From positions 124,001 to 188,000 of the forward strand of contig JAUNWI010000001.1 of NCBI GenBank assembly GCA_030540395.1: a DNA stretch of 64,000 nucleotides, read 5' to 3'. Origin of the DNA: Phascolarctobacterium sp. Its GTDB lineage: Bacteria > Bacillota > Negativicutes > Acidaminococcales > Acidaminococcaceae. This document shows positions 45,220 through 54,177 of this stretch, piece after piece (within the stretch, counting starts at the first letter, position 1; each line of letters starts with the position of its first letter). The position numbers and the translations under genes are program-made. The notes beneath the pieces are model-generated. The model was given only the letters and a program-made list of their open reading frames with translations. It was not told where the DNA came from and made no database searches.

Positions 45220-46710
45220 CTACCATCTGCAATAGCAGATAACGCGTAGAACGACCTGCCAGCTGCCATTGCTGCCTATCCTGCTCCAAGACATATTTTT
45301 AGGCTTGTAGCTATTCAGCTCCTTTTCCGGCACCAGCTTTACAATACGTGCATCGCTGTAGAATACTGCGGAGGTAGGATAGCTGCCATACAGGCCCACT
45401 TCACTGATGCCATCTTTGACCAGGAGCTCTCCCAAGCCCTTAGCCGAACGTTGAGCACTGAAGGGTACGGCGATACTAACAATAAGGGACAGATAAAAGC
45501 ACAAACACATGCTGGCCAAGCCTAAAGCTTTATGCCTCGCCCCCATTTGCCAAAGGTAGCATAGCATAATACCCAGCATCAGGCTCAAAGGAACGAGGAG
45601 CAGGTCTTCTTCCACTACCATACCAGTGCCAGAAACCCACAGTGCAGCTCCTAGCAGAACTGCAAAAATAACACCCACAAAAAGATAATAACGCAGCTGC
45701 AAAAGCTCTTCCTCCCTCGTCTCCAGCTCCTTGGCTAAAAAAATGCTCATGGGGAAAAGCAAGGGATAGGTATAGGTAATATATTTCGTGGCCATCAATT
45801 GGAAAAAGATGAACACCACGCCTGCCCACAGCAGCAGGAATTTTTCGCTAGCTGCAAAACCCGCTCCCTTACGCCAACGCTGCCACAGGCACACCGGCAC
45901 CAAGGCGCTCCACGGGAAGAGCGCCAAAGCATTAACCAGTAAATAGTAATACCACACGTTATCACGGGGATGCTCGGACACAGTCGCCCGCAGAAAATTG
46001 TGCACGCCAAAAAAGGTGTTGATAAAGTCACTACCATGCAGTGAATACATGGCTGCGTACCAGGGCACGGCTACCAAAGCGCAAAGAACAGTGCCACTGA
46101 ATAATTTGCAACGCTTGAGCACCTGCCAATCCCGCTGCCACAAGAGAAACAAAGTGATGATTAAGCCCGGAAGCAGCACGCCAATAGGCCCCTTCGTCAG
46201 CACAGCCAGCCCCGCACTAGCGTACATCAAATACCAAAAGAGCGGCTTGTTCTCGCTATAGCCCAAATAGAAGAATAATAAGGTTGCACTGAAAAACAAG
46301 AACAGCACTGCATCCGTTATGATGGACTTACTGATGAGAAAAAACTCCACACTGGATAGTAAAAGCAAGCCACTCAAAAAGCCTACTTTTTCATTATAGA
46401 GGCGATAGCCACCATAGCTAACTAAGCCCAACCCCAAAAGTCCGAAAAAGGCGGGAAAAAAGCGGGCGCCAAATTCTATAAAGCCAAAGAGCTTGAAGCC
46501 CAAGGCCGTAAGCCAATAAAACATAATGGGCTTATCATACCAGTAGTGTCCATAAATCTGGGGTGAAAGCCAATCCCCGCTCAGCACCATTTCCTTGGCC
46601 GTCAACGCATAATTGGATTCCACACTGTCAGTGACCAGCAAACTGCCATTGCAAAAAAAGAGTAACAAAACTGCTATTGCCCAAAGCCCTAGCCAGTACT
46701 TTTTCGACAT
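45220..46710 (-). CDS. ArnT-like glycosyltransferase (GT39/PMT family)
   Basis: 496 residues, about twelve membrane helices. The first periplasmic loop has TDSVESNYALTAKEM (the catalytic Asp/Glu region of ArnT-like enzymes), followed by HYWYDKPIMFYWLTALGFKL. LTKGPIGVLLPGLI and a short soluble C-terminus (YGSYPTSAVFYSDARIVKLV) match the family. These enzymes use a lipid-linked sugar, in ArnT aminoarabinose added to lipid A. No Ara4N synthesis genes are nearby, so the sugar is open. I chose the ATG at 46708-46710 behind GAGAGGG. It lies 102 bases after the sensor kinase gene, with its own phased operator array. Confidence 0.85.
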   Translation of the reverse strand: MSKKYWLGLWAIAVLLLFFCNGSLLVTDSVESNYALTAKEMVLSGDWLSPQIYGHYWYDKPIMFYWLTALGFKLFGFIEFGARFFPAFFGLLGLGLVSYGGYRLYNEKVGFLSGLLLLSSVEFFLISKSIITDAVLFLFFSATLLFFYLGYSENKPLFWYLMYASAGLAVLTKGPIGVLLPGLIITLFLLWQRDWQVLKRCKLFSGTVLCALVAVPWYAAMYSLHGSDFINTFFGVHNFLRATVSEHPRDNVWYYYLLVNALALFPWSALVPVCLWQRWRKGAGFAASEKFLLLWAGVVFIFFQLMATKYITYTYPLLFPMSIFLAKELETREEELLQLRYYLFVGVIFAVLLGAALWVSGTGMVVEEDLLLVPLSLMLGIMLCYLWQMGARHKALGLASMCLCFYLSLIVSIAVPFSAQRSAKGLGELLVKDGISEVGLYGSYPTSAVFYSDARIVKLVPEKELNSYKPKNMSWSRIGSNGSWQVVLRVICYCRW

Positions 46711-46742
46711 AACAAAACACCCTCTCATAGCTTGTTGAAGAT

Positions 46743-46797
46743 AGTATAATACTATTATCTTAATAAGCTATTAAGAGGGTATTAATTTATAATTAAG
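46743..46797 (-). promoter_or_regulatory. Phased operator array (PmrA-box-like) and -10 of the ArnT-like gene
   Basis: On the minus strand four hexamers recur exactly every 11 bases: CTTAAT (46792-46797), ATTAAT (46781-46786), CTTAAT (46770-46775) and ATTAAG (46759-46764). TATACT (46743-46748) begins 10 bases later. OmpR-family regulators bind such direct repeats, and YTTAAK-N5-YTTAAK is the known PmrA box. The adjacent response regulator is the natural candidate to bind here. Confidence 0.68.
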
Positions 46798-46812
46798 CAA
46801 ATATCATATTAT

Positions 46813-48102
46813 TTAATCTTTATTTAAGGAAAGCAGCACCTGCATGATTGTGCCACGGGGCTTATTATCCAAAACTTTGATTTCCCCGTGATGCTGCAGC
46901 ACGATGGTTTTAGCCAGGGAAAGACCCAAGCCCAAGCCACCCTGGCTGCGGCTACGGGCCTTGTCCACCCGATAAAAGCGGTCAAAAACCTTTTCCTTAT
47001 CCTCATCGCTGATGCCACAGCCCTGGTCCCGCACCACCAAAAGCAAATTATTTTTGCTTTTGGTAGCTATAAAATCAATGGCAGTATTGGTCAGGGAATA
47101 CTTGATGGCATTATCCAGCAAAATGATGAGCAGTCTGTTTAAGGCCGCCTCATCCCCCAGCAGCTGCAAATTATCATCCACCTGGGCGCGCAGCGCGATG
47201 CCCTTTTGCTCCGCCAAAAGGGCCAGCTGCGCTCCTACACGCTTGCACAGCGTGCTCATATCAACCTCAGTCCTCAGCTCCGGCAAGCTGCCCTCGTCCC
47301 CTCGGGCCAGCTCCATGAGGTTTTCCGTCAGCCGACTCATGCGCTGAGTCTCATGGCATAGCATCTCGATGGATTCCTTGGCGAAGTCGCTGTACTGGCT
47401 TTCCTCGTCCTCCTTAAGGCCCTCGGTGGCCAGTGCCATCACTGCCAAGGGCGTACGCATTTCATGGGACGCATCCGCCGTAAACTGCATTTGCCGTGCA
47501 TACATCTTGCCGATAGGCTGAATATTGCGTCCTGCCAGCCAATAGCCAAAATAACAGGCCAAGGCAAAAAGCAATGCCGCCACGCATAAAAGCTTGAATA
47601 AAGTGGTAAAGGCCGCACGATAGTAAAACTCCATGTCCTTAAACATATACAGGTGCCCTTCCACCCTTCCTCCATTGAGCACGGGTGCCACCGCTGCCAG
47701 ATACCGATGAGCATTGCCCTTTTCATCAAAAATACGGTTATTCAGCATGCGAGCTGTGTCGAGCTTGCTAGGCCAATAATCCCGATGCTTGAATAAGCCC
47801 TCTCTAATCTTGCCCTGACCAAGCTGGTCCAAAATCACCGTCTTGCCGTCAGGAGTTACAAAATAAGCCAGCATGCTGCCTTCCCGCACAGAAACTGCTG
47901 AACAGGGCTCCTCGCCACCATCCACCCATTCCTCGGCCTCATGATAGATTTGGTCCACCAAATCATCCTTTTCATGCTGCAGAATGTTCCACCAGATAAA
48001 GGTATAGGCAGCAAAAACAATCAAAAGAATCAGCAGGCCGAAAATACCCGCATAAATACAGGTCATGCGCCGCCTGAGTCCCTCAAAAAGATTATTCCAC
48101 AT
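46813..48102 (-). CDS. Sensor histidine kinase
   Basis: 429 residues. TM1 about 18-38, extracytoplasmic sensor region about 39-165, TM2 about 168-190, then the catalytic part: H-box FTADASHEMRTPLAVM (phosphoacceptor His), N-box LLDNAIKYSLTNTA, G1 VRDQGCGISDEDKEKVFDRF and G2 GLGLGLSLAKTI. A HAMP domain is not evident between TM2 and the H-box. The sensor region has one Cys and many acidic residues (EEWVDGGEEP), which could fit cation or peptide sensing, as inference only. The start overlaps the regulator gene by 11 bases. Confidence 0.94.
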   Translation of the reverse strand: MWNNLFEGLRRRMTCIYAGIFGLLILLIVFAAYTFIWWNILQHEKDDLVDQIYHEAEEWVDGGEEPCSAVSVREGSMLAYFVTPDGKTVILDQLGQGKIREGLFKHRDYWPSKLDTARMLNNRIFDEKGNAHRYLAAVAPVLNGGRVEGHLYMFKDMEFYYRAAFTTLFKLLCVAALLFALACYFGYWLAGRNIQPIGKMYARQMQFTADASHEMRTPLAVMALATEGLKEDEESQYSDFAKESIEMLCHETQRMSRLTENLMELARGDEGSLPELRTEVDMSTLCKRVGAQLALLAEQKGIALRAQVDDNLQLLGDEAALNRLLIILLDNAIKYSLTNTAIDFIATKSKNNLLLVVRDQGCGISDEDKEKVFDRFYRVDKARSRSQGGLGLGLSLAKTIVLQHHGEIKVLDNKPRGTIMQVLLSLNKD

Positions 48103-48757
48103 AATATCCTACTCCGCGTAGCGTTTTGATTAATTCCTCGTTATTCAGACTGATGATCTTCTTACGTAACAGGCGGATGTGCACGTCCAGATTATTTTCG
48201 GTGACATCACTCTCGATGCCCCAAATGCGGTCCTGTAAGACAGTACGCGGCATTACCTGTCCCTTATTGCGCAATAAAATCTCCAGCAGCTTGTACTCAC
48301 GGGGGCGCAGCTCCACTCTTTTTTCGCCATAAGCCAAGCAATAGGTGCTGGCTTCCAGCACATAATCACCATAGGTGAGATTATTGACCACGTAGCTATC
48401 CTGACGACGGCAAAGAGCGTGCAGGCGTGCCACCAGCTCCTCCATGGCAAAGGGCTTTACTAAATAATCATCCGCCCCTGCGTTGAGTCCCATAACCTTG
48501 TCCGCCACCGTGTCCTTGGCCGTGAGCAGCATGATTTTGCCCTGGTATTCCTCATCCCGCAGCCGGGCGCACAGCTCCACCCCGCTGAGCTTGGGCATCA
48601 TCCAATCCAGCACCAGCACATCATAGCCGTCGGAGTATACCTTATTATATGCTTCCTCACCATCCTGCACCCAGGTGGTAAGGATATTTTGTTTTTTCAA
48701 AAGCATGCTCATGAGCTTGCCTAAATTTAAATCGTCTTCAGCTAAGAGAATTTTCAT
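48092..48757 (-). CDS. OmpR-family response regulator
   Basis: 221 residues. The receiver domain (1-115) has the acidic pair in LLAEDDLN, the phosphorylated Asp in LVLDWMMPKLSG, Thr in LLTAKDT and Lys in DYLVKPF. The winged-helix DNA-binding domain (about 125-221) ends with NNLDVHIRLLRKKI and TLRGVGYYV. Start: the ATG at 48755-48757, 8 bases after GGAGG. It pairs with the overlapping kinase gene; its most likely target is the phased array before the ArnT-like gene. Confidence 0.95.
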   Translation of the reverse strand: MKILLAEDDLNLGKLMSMLLKKQNILTTWVQDGEEAYNKVYSDGYDVLVLDWMMPKLSGVELCARLRDEEYQGKIMLLTAKDTVADKVMGLNAGADDYLVKPFAMEELVARLHALCRRQDSYVVNNLTYGDYVLEASTYCLAYGEKRVELRPREYKLLEILLRNKGQVMPRTVLQDRIWGIESDVTENNLDVHIRLLRKKIISLNNEELIKTLRGVGYYVE

Positions 48758-48952
48758 AATGCATTCCTCCACCAATATTATACCATTTTGTAGCATAGCA
48801 CTAGAAGCTGAAATTTTACTGAACACATCAAGTCACAAAAAAGTTTCCTAAGCTATAGCAATTTAAACTGAATTTACGCTCCTAAGTAAACTAATCCTTC
48901 CTAGTTGAACCTACACAGAATGGCTTACTCAACCTGCTCGCCAAGGCACACA
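48758..48952. other. Region upstream of the two-component operon
   Basis: Holds a TATAAT box (48777-48782, minus strand) about 20 bases before the regulator start, without a good -35, and otherwise nothing recognisable. No copy of the 11-bp-phased array seen at 46759-46797 is obvious here, so autoregulation is not evident. Confidence 0.4.
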
Positions 48953-48985
48953 AAAAGCGGAGCGGCTACCGCCGCTCCGCTTTTA
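48953..48985. terminator. Terminator after the 131-residue gene
   Basis: AAAAGCGGAGCGGC and GCCGCTCCGCTTTT (14 bp, loop TACC) form a strong stem. T runs occur on both strands. On the minus strand it ends the NUDIX and 131-residue gene unit. Confidence 0.83.
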
Positions 48986-48988
48986 TAG

Positions 48989-49046
48989 CGAACATTCTTT
49001 TCGAGTAACGTTTCGTTACCCCAAGCTTTATGTCGAACATTCTTTT
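48989..49046. repeat. Direct repeat CGAACATTCTTTT flanking a small hairpin
   Basis: CGAACATTCTTTT occurs at 48989-49001 and 49034-49046, exactly 45 bases apart. Between them GTAACG-TTT-CGTTAC forms a 6-bp hairpin. Not coding. It recalls half of a Firmicute LexA site (CGAAC) but lacks the second half. Confidence 0.45.
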
Positions 49047-49103
49047 GGCATCATTTCAGATATGATAAAATTCCAGTACGTTTGTATTTTTTAATAGACA
49101 GCT

Positions 49104-49499
49104 TTATAATCTGTAGCTATTGAGCTGCACCAAAAGCTCTGCGTAGGTGCCCTTGCTATCGGCCAGCATCAAATTCAGAGCCCACATGCTTTGGCCCACA
49201 TCATCAGTAGTTTGAGCGGCCTGCAGGCGGGGCTTGCCGGAGCCCACAAAGCGCAGGATTTCCTCACCCTCTAAAAGCAAGGGCATATCAGCGCGACTAT
49301 AAGCACTCAAGCCCTGGTTGGAAAAAAGCACTGTCAGCATCAGCATTTCGTCCATGCGCCAGCATTCCAGACGGAAGGAACGCCCATCGCTCATGGTGCC
49401 GGTTTTATAGCCCACATCCATCACGCCATCCTCATCAGGCTCATAGGGGGAGGGCACATAATCCACCCGACAGGGAGCATTATATTTTTTAATCAGCAT
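49104..49499 (-). CDS. Hypothetical protein, 131 residues
   Basis: No signal peptide or membrane helix. It begins MLIKKYNAPCRVDYVPSPYE and has a beta-rich middle (FRLECWRMDEMLMLTVLF) and a helix near the C-terminus (TYAELLVQLNSY). I do not recognise the family. GAGGAG lies 8 bases before the ATG at 49497-49499. It follows the NUDIX gene by 35 bases and is probably co-transcribed, ended by the terminator at 48953. Confidence 0.65.
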   Translation of the reverse strand: MLIKKYNAPCRVDYVPSPYEPDEDGVMDVGYKTGTMSDGRSFRLECWRMDEMLMLTVLFSNQGLSAYSRADMPLLLEGEEILRFVGSGKPRLQAAQTTDDVGQSMWALNLMLADSKGTYAELLVQLNSYRL

Positions 49500-49534
49500 C
49501 AAATCTTCTCCTCAACTATCCCCGGCAGCAAGGC

Positions 49535-50026
49535 TCACCGCTGCAGGTATTTAGTCAGCAGGGTGTGGGTAATATTACCCTCGGGATAAACCAAATTCAG
49601 AGCCTCGGCAGCAGGCACCCACTTGGCAGCATTTATTTCCTCAGACAGGGTAAAATCCCCCTTTGTGGCTCGCGCCACAAAGCCCAAAAGCAGCATCTGT
49701 TGCTCGCTTTCCCAGTGACTGCACACAAAATGCACATCCCTGGCCTGCACGCCAATCTCCTCCTGCACCTCGCGAGCAGCGCAGAGCTCGGCCTCTTCTC
49801 CCGGCTGCACATAGCCTGAGACAAAATTATAATATTGCTCGGACATATACTTTGGCTTTAAAAGCGCCACTTCCTCGGCCTCGTTGACCACCATGGTAAT
49901 GGCAACTACAGGAAAAATATCGAAAAACGGCTTGTGGCAGGCCTTGCACCAGGGCACACGGCCATCATCACCAAAGGGCACGCTGCCAAGCTTCGCACCA
50001 CAGTGGGGGCAAAATGTAAAATGCAT
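49535..50026 (-). CDS. NUDIX hydrolase with N-terminal zinc ribbon (NudC-like)
   Basis: 163 residues. A short N-terminal zinc ribbon has CPHCG (residues 6-10) and CKAC (about 27-30). The NUDIX box is complete: GYVQPGEEAELCAAREVQEE followed by IGV (about residues 70-92). NudC enzymes cleave NADH or deNADylate RNA caps, but shorter zinc-ribbon NUDIX proteins have other substrates, so only the class is assigned. Start: the ATG at 50024-50026, 7 bases after AAGGAG; the codons upstream are dropped. Confidence 0.88.
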   Translation of the reverse strand: MHFTFCPHCGAKLGSVPFGDDGRVPWCKACHKPFFDIFPVVAITMVVNEAEEVALLKPKYMSEQYYNFVSGYVQPGEEAELCAAREVQEEIGVQARDVHFVCSHWESEQQMLLLGFVARATKGDFTLSEEINAAKWVPAAEALNLVYPEGNITHTLLTKYLQR

Positions 50027-50059
50027 AATTCTCTCCTTCAAAACGCCGGCCCGTTGATA

Positions 50060-50096
50060 AAGAAAAGCGCTCCAAAGCGGAAGCCATGGAGCGCTT
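50060..50096 (-). terminator. Terminator after rpoC
   Basis: On the minus strand AAGCGCTCCA and TGGAGCGCTT form a 10-bp perfect stem, then TTCTTT. It lies 20 bases after the rpoC stop. Confidence 0.82.
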
Positions 50097-50116
50097 AGTT
50101 AGGCAATTACAGGTAA

Positions 50117-53100
50117 TTATTCCTGAGCCGGAGCTTCAGCTGCAGTTTCTACAGCTTGCTCAGCAGGCTTTTCTTCCTCTTGCTTAACATTATATTTTAC
50201 TTTAACGTCACGATAACGGCCCATGCCGGTACCAGCAGGAATCAGCTTACCGATGATAACGTTTTCCTTGAGGCCTAAGAGCGGGTCAACCTTGCCCTTA
50301 ATAGCAGCATCGGTGAGCACGCGAGTGGTCTCCTGGAAGGAAGCAGCGGACAGGAAGGAATCGGTAGCCAAGGAAGCCTTGGTGATACCCAAGAGGATGG
50401 GATGACCTTCAGCAGGCTCCTTGCCAGCCTCGATCATAGCAGTATTCTGCTCTTCAAATTCTGCCACATCCACATATTCACCCGGCAGCATAGTGGTGTC
50501 GCCGGACTCGTCAATGCGAACCTTGCGCATCATCTGGCGTACCATTACCTCGATATGCTTACTGTTGATATCTACGCCCTGGGACTTGTAAACGCCAACA
50601 ACCTGGGAAACCAGATAGTGCTGGGCTGCCTTCACGCCACTGATACGCAGAACATCGTGGGGATTGAGGGAGCCTTCAGTGAGGCGTTCACCCTTCTCAA
50701 TTTCTTCGCCCTCGGAAACTGCCAGCTTAGCACCATAGGGAATGGAATACTCTTGGCCCAAACCATCCTCGCCGGTCACAACAACCTTGCGGCTGCCATT
50801 TTCCTCGATGATGTGAACAGTACCAGCATTTTCGGTCAGCAGACCAGGGTGCTTGGGTTTACGTGCTTCGAACAATTCTTCAACACGGGGCAGACCTTGG
50901 GTAATATCGTCAGCACCTGCAACACCGCCGGTATGGAAGGTACGCATGGTCAGCTGGGTACCGGGCTCGCCGATGGATTGAGCAGAGATGGTACCAACTG
51001 CTTCACCAACATCAACGTTTTTGCCGGTAGCCAGGTTACGGCCATAGCACTTACGGCAAACGCCGTATTTAGCCTTACAGGTCAGCACGCTGCGAACCTT
51101 AACCTTTGTGCGCAGCTCGCAAATGCGATTAGCGATGTCTTCGGTAACATAATCGTTGATATGATAGATTACATTACCATTTTCATCTTCAATATCCTCA
51201 GCCAGGTTACGACCGATAATGCGGTCAAACAAGGTTTCAATAACAGTTTTCTCTTTTTTGCCTTCAACGATTGCCTCTACCTCAATGCCGGCAATATCGT
51301 TGTTGCGAATGCGCATTTCCTTCACAGTACCATCAGCCAAAATAGCATCGATGGTCTCTTCGGTCATGGTGGAGCCAGCTGCTGCCAGCACCTCCCCTGC
51401 AGCATTCACAATATCATCTGCAACCTCTTTGTTGACAAAGTTGTGCATCATAGCTTCCTTCAACACCTTGTGGGCGAACTCATCGCTAATGTTGATGCGA
51501 ACCTTTTCCGTATCCTCACCGTTCATATCTTCGGTGGAATAGAGGTTGATTTCTTCGATCTTAGCATCATTGAGCTTAGCAAACAGCTCGGGGGTTAAGT
51601 TAGTATCAGCTTCAGCAATCAAATTGCCGGCAGCATCCAACACGCCACTAGCCAAGGTGCGGCCCATAATGCGGTCACGAATCTTGTTTTGGCTGGAGCC
51701 CAAAACAGCCTTGCTCAGGCGGTTGCGCTCTTTTACCAAATTCATGCCCACGATGTCGCAATCGTCCTCACGCACGATAACATCCTGAGCAACGTCTACC
51801 AGACGACGGGTCAAATAACCGGAGTCAGCAGTACGCAGTGCGGTGTCGGCCAAGCCTTTGCGGGCACCATGGGAGGAAATGAAGTATTCCAAAATGGTCA
51901 GGCCTTCACGGAAGTTAGATTTAATAGGACGGTCGATGATACGGCCGGAGGGGTCTGCCATCAAACCACGCATACCAGCCAGCTGACGAATCTGTTGCTT
52001 GTTACCACGGGCACCGGAATCAGCCATCATAGCCACGGAGTTGAACTTATCCATGGTGGACTTCATCAAAACATCGGTTACCTTATCGGTAGCTTCTTCC
52101 CACAGGTCGCAGACCTTCTTGTAACGTTCTTCGTCAGTCATCAAGCCACGACGGAACATACGCTCTGCCTTATCAACCTCTTTTTCGGTTGCGTCCAGGA
52201 TAGCCTGCTTAGCAGCAGGAATCTTGATGTCGGAGGCAGCAATGGAAATACCGGATTTGCAAGCGTTGTTGTAGCCCATCTTCTTAACAATATCCAGAAT
52301 TTCAGCAGTACGCAGATTGCCAAACAGCTTGTGCGCCTTAGCAACCAGCTTGCCCAGTTCCTTCTTGTCAATCAGCTTGCCCAGATACCAGAATTCATTA
52401 CCGTTGGCATCCTTTTCCTTGTGGAAATAACGCATTTCCAAGGGCAGCTCGCTGTTGAAGATGAGGTTACCCACGGTAGTGGTAACCAGGGATACACCTT
52501 CATTGCTGGGCTCCTCGAAAATTTCGCTATTGGGGATATATACTTTAATTTCAGCCTGCAGAGCAACTGCATGGTGGAAATATGCCAATTGAGCTTCGTC
52601 AGCACTGCTGAAGCGTTTGCCCTCACCCAAAGCGCCTTCCTTCACAATGGTCAGGTAGTAAGCACCCAAAACCATATCCTGGGAAGGAACAGCAACTGGC
52701 TTGCCATCCTTAGGAGCAAGGATGTTGTTTACGGACATCATCAGCATACGTGCTTCGGCTTGGGCCTCTACGGACAGGGGCAGATGGACAGCCATCTGGT
52801 CACCGTCGAAGTCGGCGTTATAAGCGGTACATACCAAGGGATGCAGCTTAATAGCGCGGCCCTCGGAGAGGATGGGCTCGAAGGCTTGAATGCCCAGTCT
52901 GTGCAGAGTCGGTGCACGGTTTAGGAGTACGGGATGCTCTTTAATAACATCCTCTAAGATATCCCAAACCTCGGCCTCAGCGCGCTCAACCTTACGCTTG
53001 GCGCTCTTAATGTTGGTAGCAATCCCGCTAGCAACAAGGCGCTTCATAACGAAGGGCTTGAACAGCTCCAGTGCCATTTCCTTAGGCAGACCGCATTGAT

Positions 53101-54157
53101 GCATTTTCAGCTCCGGACCTACTACGATTACGGAACGGCCGGAGTAGTCAACACGTTTACCCAAAAGGTTTTGACGGAAACGACCCTGCTTGCCCTTCAG
53201 CATGTCGGACAGGGATTTTAAGGGACGGTTGCCGGGGCCGGTTACGGGGCGACCACGACGACCATTATCGATCAAAGCGTCCACAGCCTCTTGCAGCATG
53301 CGCTTTTCGTTGCGCACGATGATGTCGGGAGCATGGAGCTCCAAAAGGCGTTTCAGACGATTGTTACGGTTAATTACACGACGATACAAATCGTTCAAAT
53401 CGGAGGTAGCAAAGCGACCGCCATCCAGCTGTACCATGGGGCGCAGCTCAGGAGGAATAACGGGCACTACATCCATAATCATCCATTCAGGACGGTTGCC
53501 GGACTTCAGGAAGGCCTCGCAAACCTCCAAACGGCGCACTACGCGCACCTTACGTTGGTTGCTGGCATCCTTCATCTCCGCACGCAGCTCGTTGGTCAGG
53601 GACTCCAGGTCGATTTCCTCCAGCAGCTCCTTCACCGCTTGGGCACCCATGCCCACGCGGAAGCCGTCGCCGTATTTGTCACGAGCTTCTACATATTCAG
53701 CCTCACTCAACAGCTGCTTTTTGGTCAGCGGAGTGTCGCCTGCATCCAGTACAATGTAGCTGGCAAAATACAGCACCTTTTCCAGGTTGCGGGGAGATAC
53801 GTCCAAAATCAGGCCCATACGGCTGGGGATACCCTTGAAATACCAGATATGGGAAACAGGGGCAGCCAGCTCAATGTGGCCCATGCGCTCACGACGTACC
53901 TTGCTGCGGGTTACTTCAACGCCGCATTTGTCGCAGACAATGCCTTTATAACGAATGCGTTTATACTTGCCGCAATGACATTCCCAGTCCTTAGTAGGGC
54001 CAAAGATTCTTTCGCAGAACAAGCCATCACGTTCCGGCTTCAAGGTTCTATAGTTGATGGTTTCAGGCTTTTTTACTTCGCCATAGGACCATTCTCTGAT
54101 CTGGTCCGGGGAAGCTAAGCCGATACGCATAGAAACGAAGTTATTTACATCTAACAA
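50117..54157 (-). CDS. rpoC: RNA polymerase beta' subunit
   Basis: 1346 residues. The N-terminal zinc site is CHCGKY...CDKCG (about residues 60-80); the active-site Mg-binding loop is [14 protein letters not shown]; the second zinc site is [13 protein letters not shown], followed by the conserved [20 protein letters not shown]. The C-terminal 40 residues are acidic and Ala-rich. Large lineage-specific inserts are not obvious. It follows rpoB by 20 bases in the same transcript and is ended by the hairpin at 50060. Confidence 0.98.
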   Translation of the reverse strand: MLDVNNFVSMRIGLASPDQIREWSYGEVKKPETINYRTLKPERDGLFCERIFGPTKDWECHCGKYKRIRYKGIVCDKCGVEVTRSKVRRERMGHIELAAPVSHIWYFKGIPSRMGLILDVSPRNLEKVLYFASYIVLDAGDTPLTKKQLLSEAEYVEARDKYGDGFRVGMGAQAVKELLEEIDLESLTNELRAEMKDASNQRKVRVVRRLEVCEAFLKSGNRPEWMIMDVVPVIPPELRPMVQLDGGRFATSDLNDLYRRVINRNNRLKRLLELHAPDIIVRNEKRMLQEAVDALIDNGRRGRPVTGPGNRPLKSLSDMLKGKQGRFRQNLLGKRVDYSGRSVIVVGPELKMHQCGLPKEMALELFKPFVMKRLVASGIATNIKSAKRKVERAEAEVWDILEDVIKEHPVLLNRAPTLHRLGIQAFEPILSEGRAIKLHPLVCTAYNADFDGDQMAVHLPLSVEAQAEARMLMMSVNNILAPKDGKPVAVPSQDMVLGAYYLTIVKEGALGEGKRFSSADEAQLAYFHHAVALQAEIKVYIPNSEIFEEPSNEGVSLVTTTVGNLIFNSELPLEMRYFHKEKDANGNEFWYLGKLIDKKELGKLVAKAHKLFGNLRTAEILDIVKKMGYNNACKSGISIAASDIKIPAAKQAILDATEKEVDKAERMFRRGLMTDEERYKKVCDLWEEATDKVTDVLMKSTMDKFNSVAMMADSGARGNKQQIRQLAGMRGLMADPSGRIIDRPIKSNFREGLTILEYFISSHGARKGLADTALRTADSGYLTRRLVDVAQDVIVREDDCDIVGMNLVKERNRLSKAVLGSSQNKIRDRIMGRTLASGVLDAAGNLIAEADTNLTPELFAKLNDAKIEEINLYSTEDMNGEDTEKVRINISDEFAHKVLKEAMMHNFVNKEVADDIVNAAGEVLAAAGSTMTEETIDAILADGTVKEMRIRNNDIAGIEVEAIVEGKKEKTVIETLFDRIIGRNLAEDIEDENGNVIYHINDYVTEDIANRICELRTKVKVRSVLTCKAKYGVCRKCYGRNLATGKNVDVGEAVGTISAQSIGEPGTQLTMRTFHTGGVAGADDITQGLPRVEELFEARKPKHPGLLTENAGTVHIIEENGSRKVVVTGEDGLGQEYSIPYGAKLAVSEGEEIEKGERLTEGSLNPHDVLRISGVKAAQHYLVSQVVGVYKSQGVDINSKHIEVMVRQMMRKVRIDESGDTTMLPGEYVDVAEFEEQNTAMIEAGKEPAEGHPILLGITKASLATDSFLSAASFQETTRVLTDAAIKGKVDPLLGLKENVIIGKLIPAGTGMGRYRDVKVKYNVKQEEEKPAEQAVETAAEAPAQE

Positions 54158-54177
54158 GAATCATTCGCTCCCTTCTC

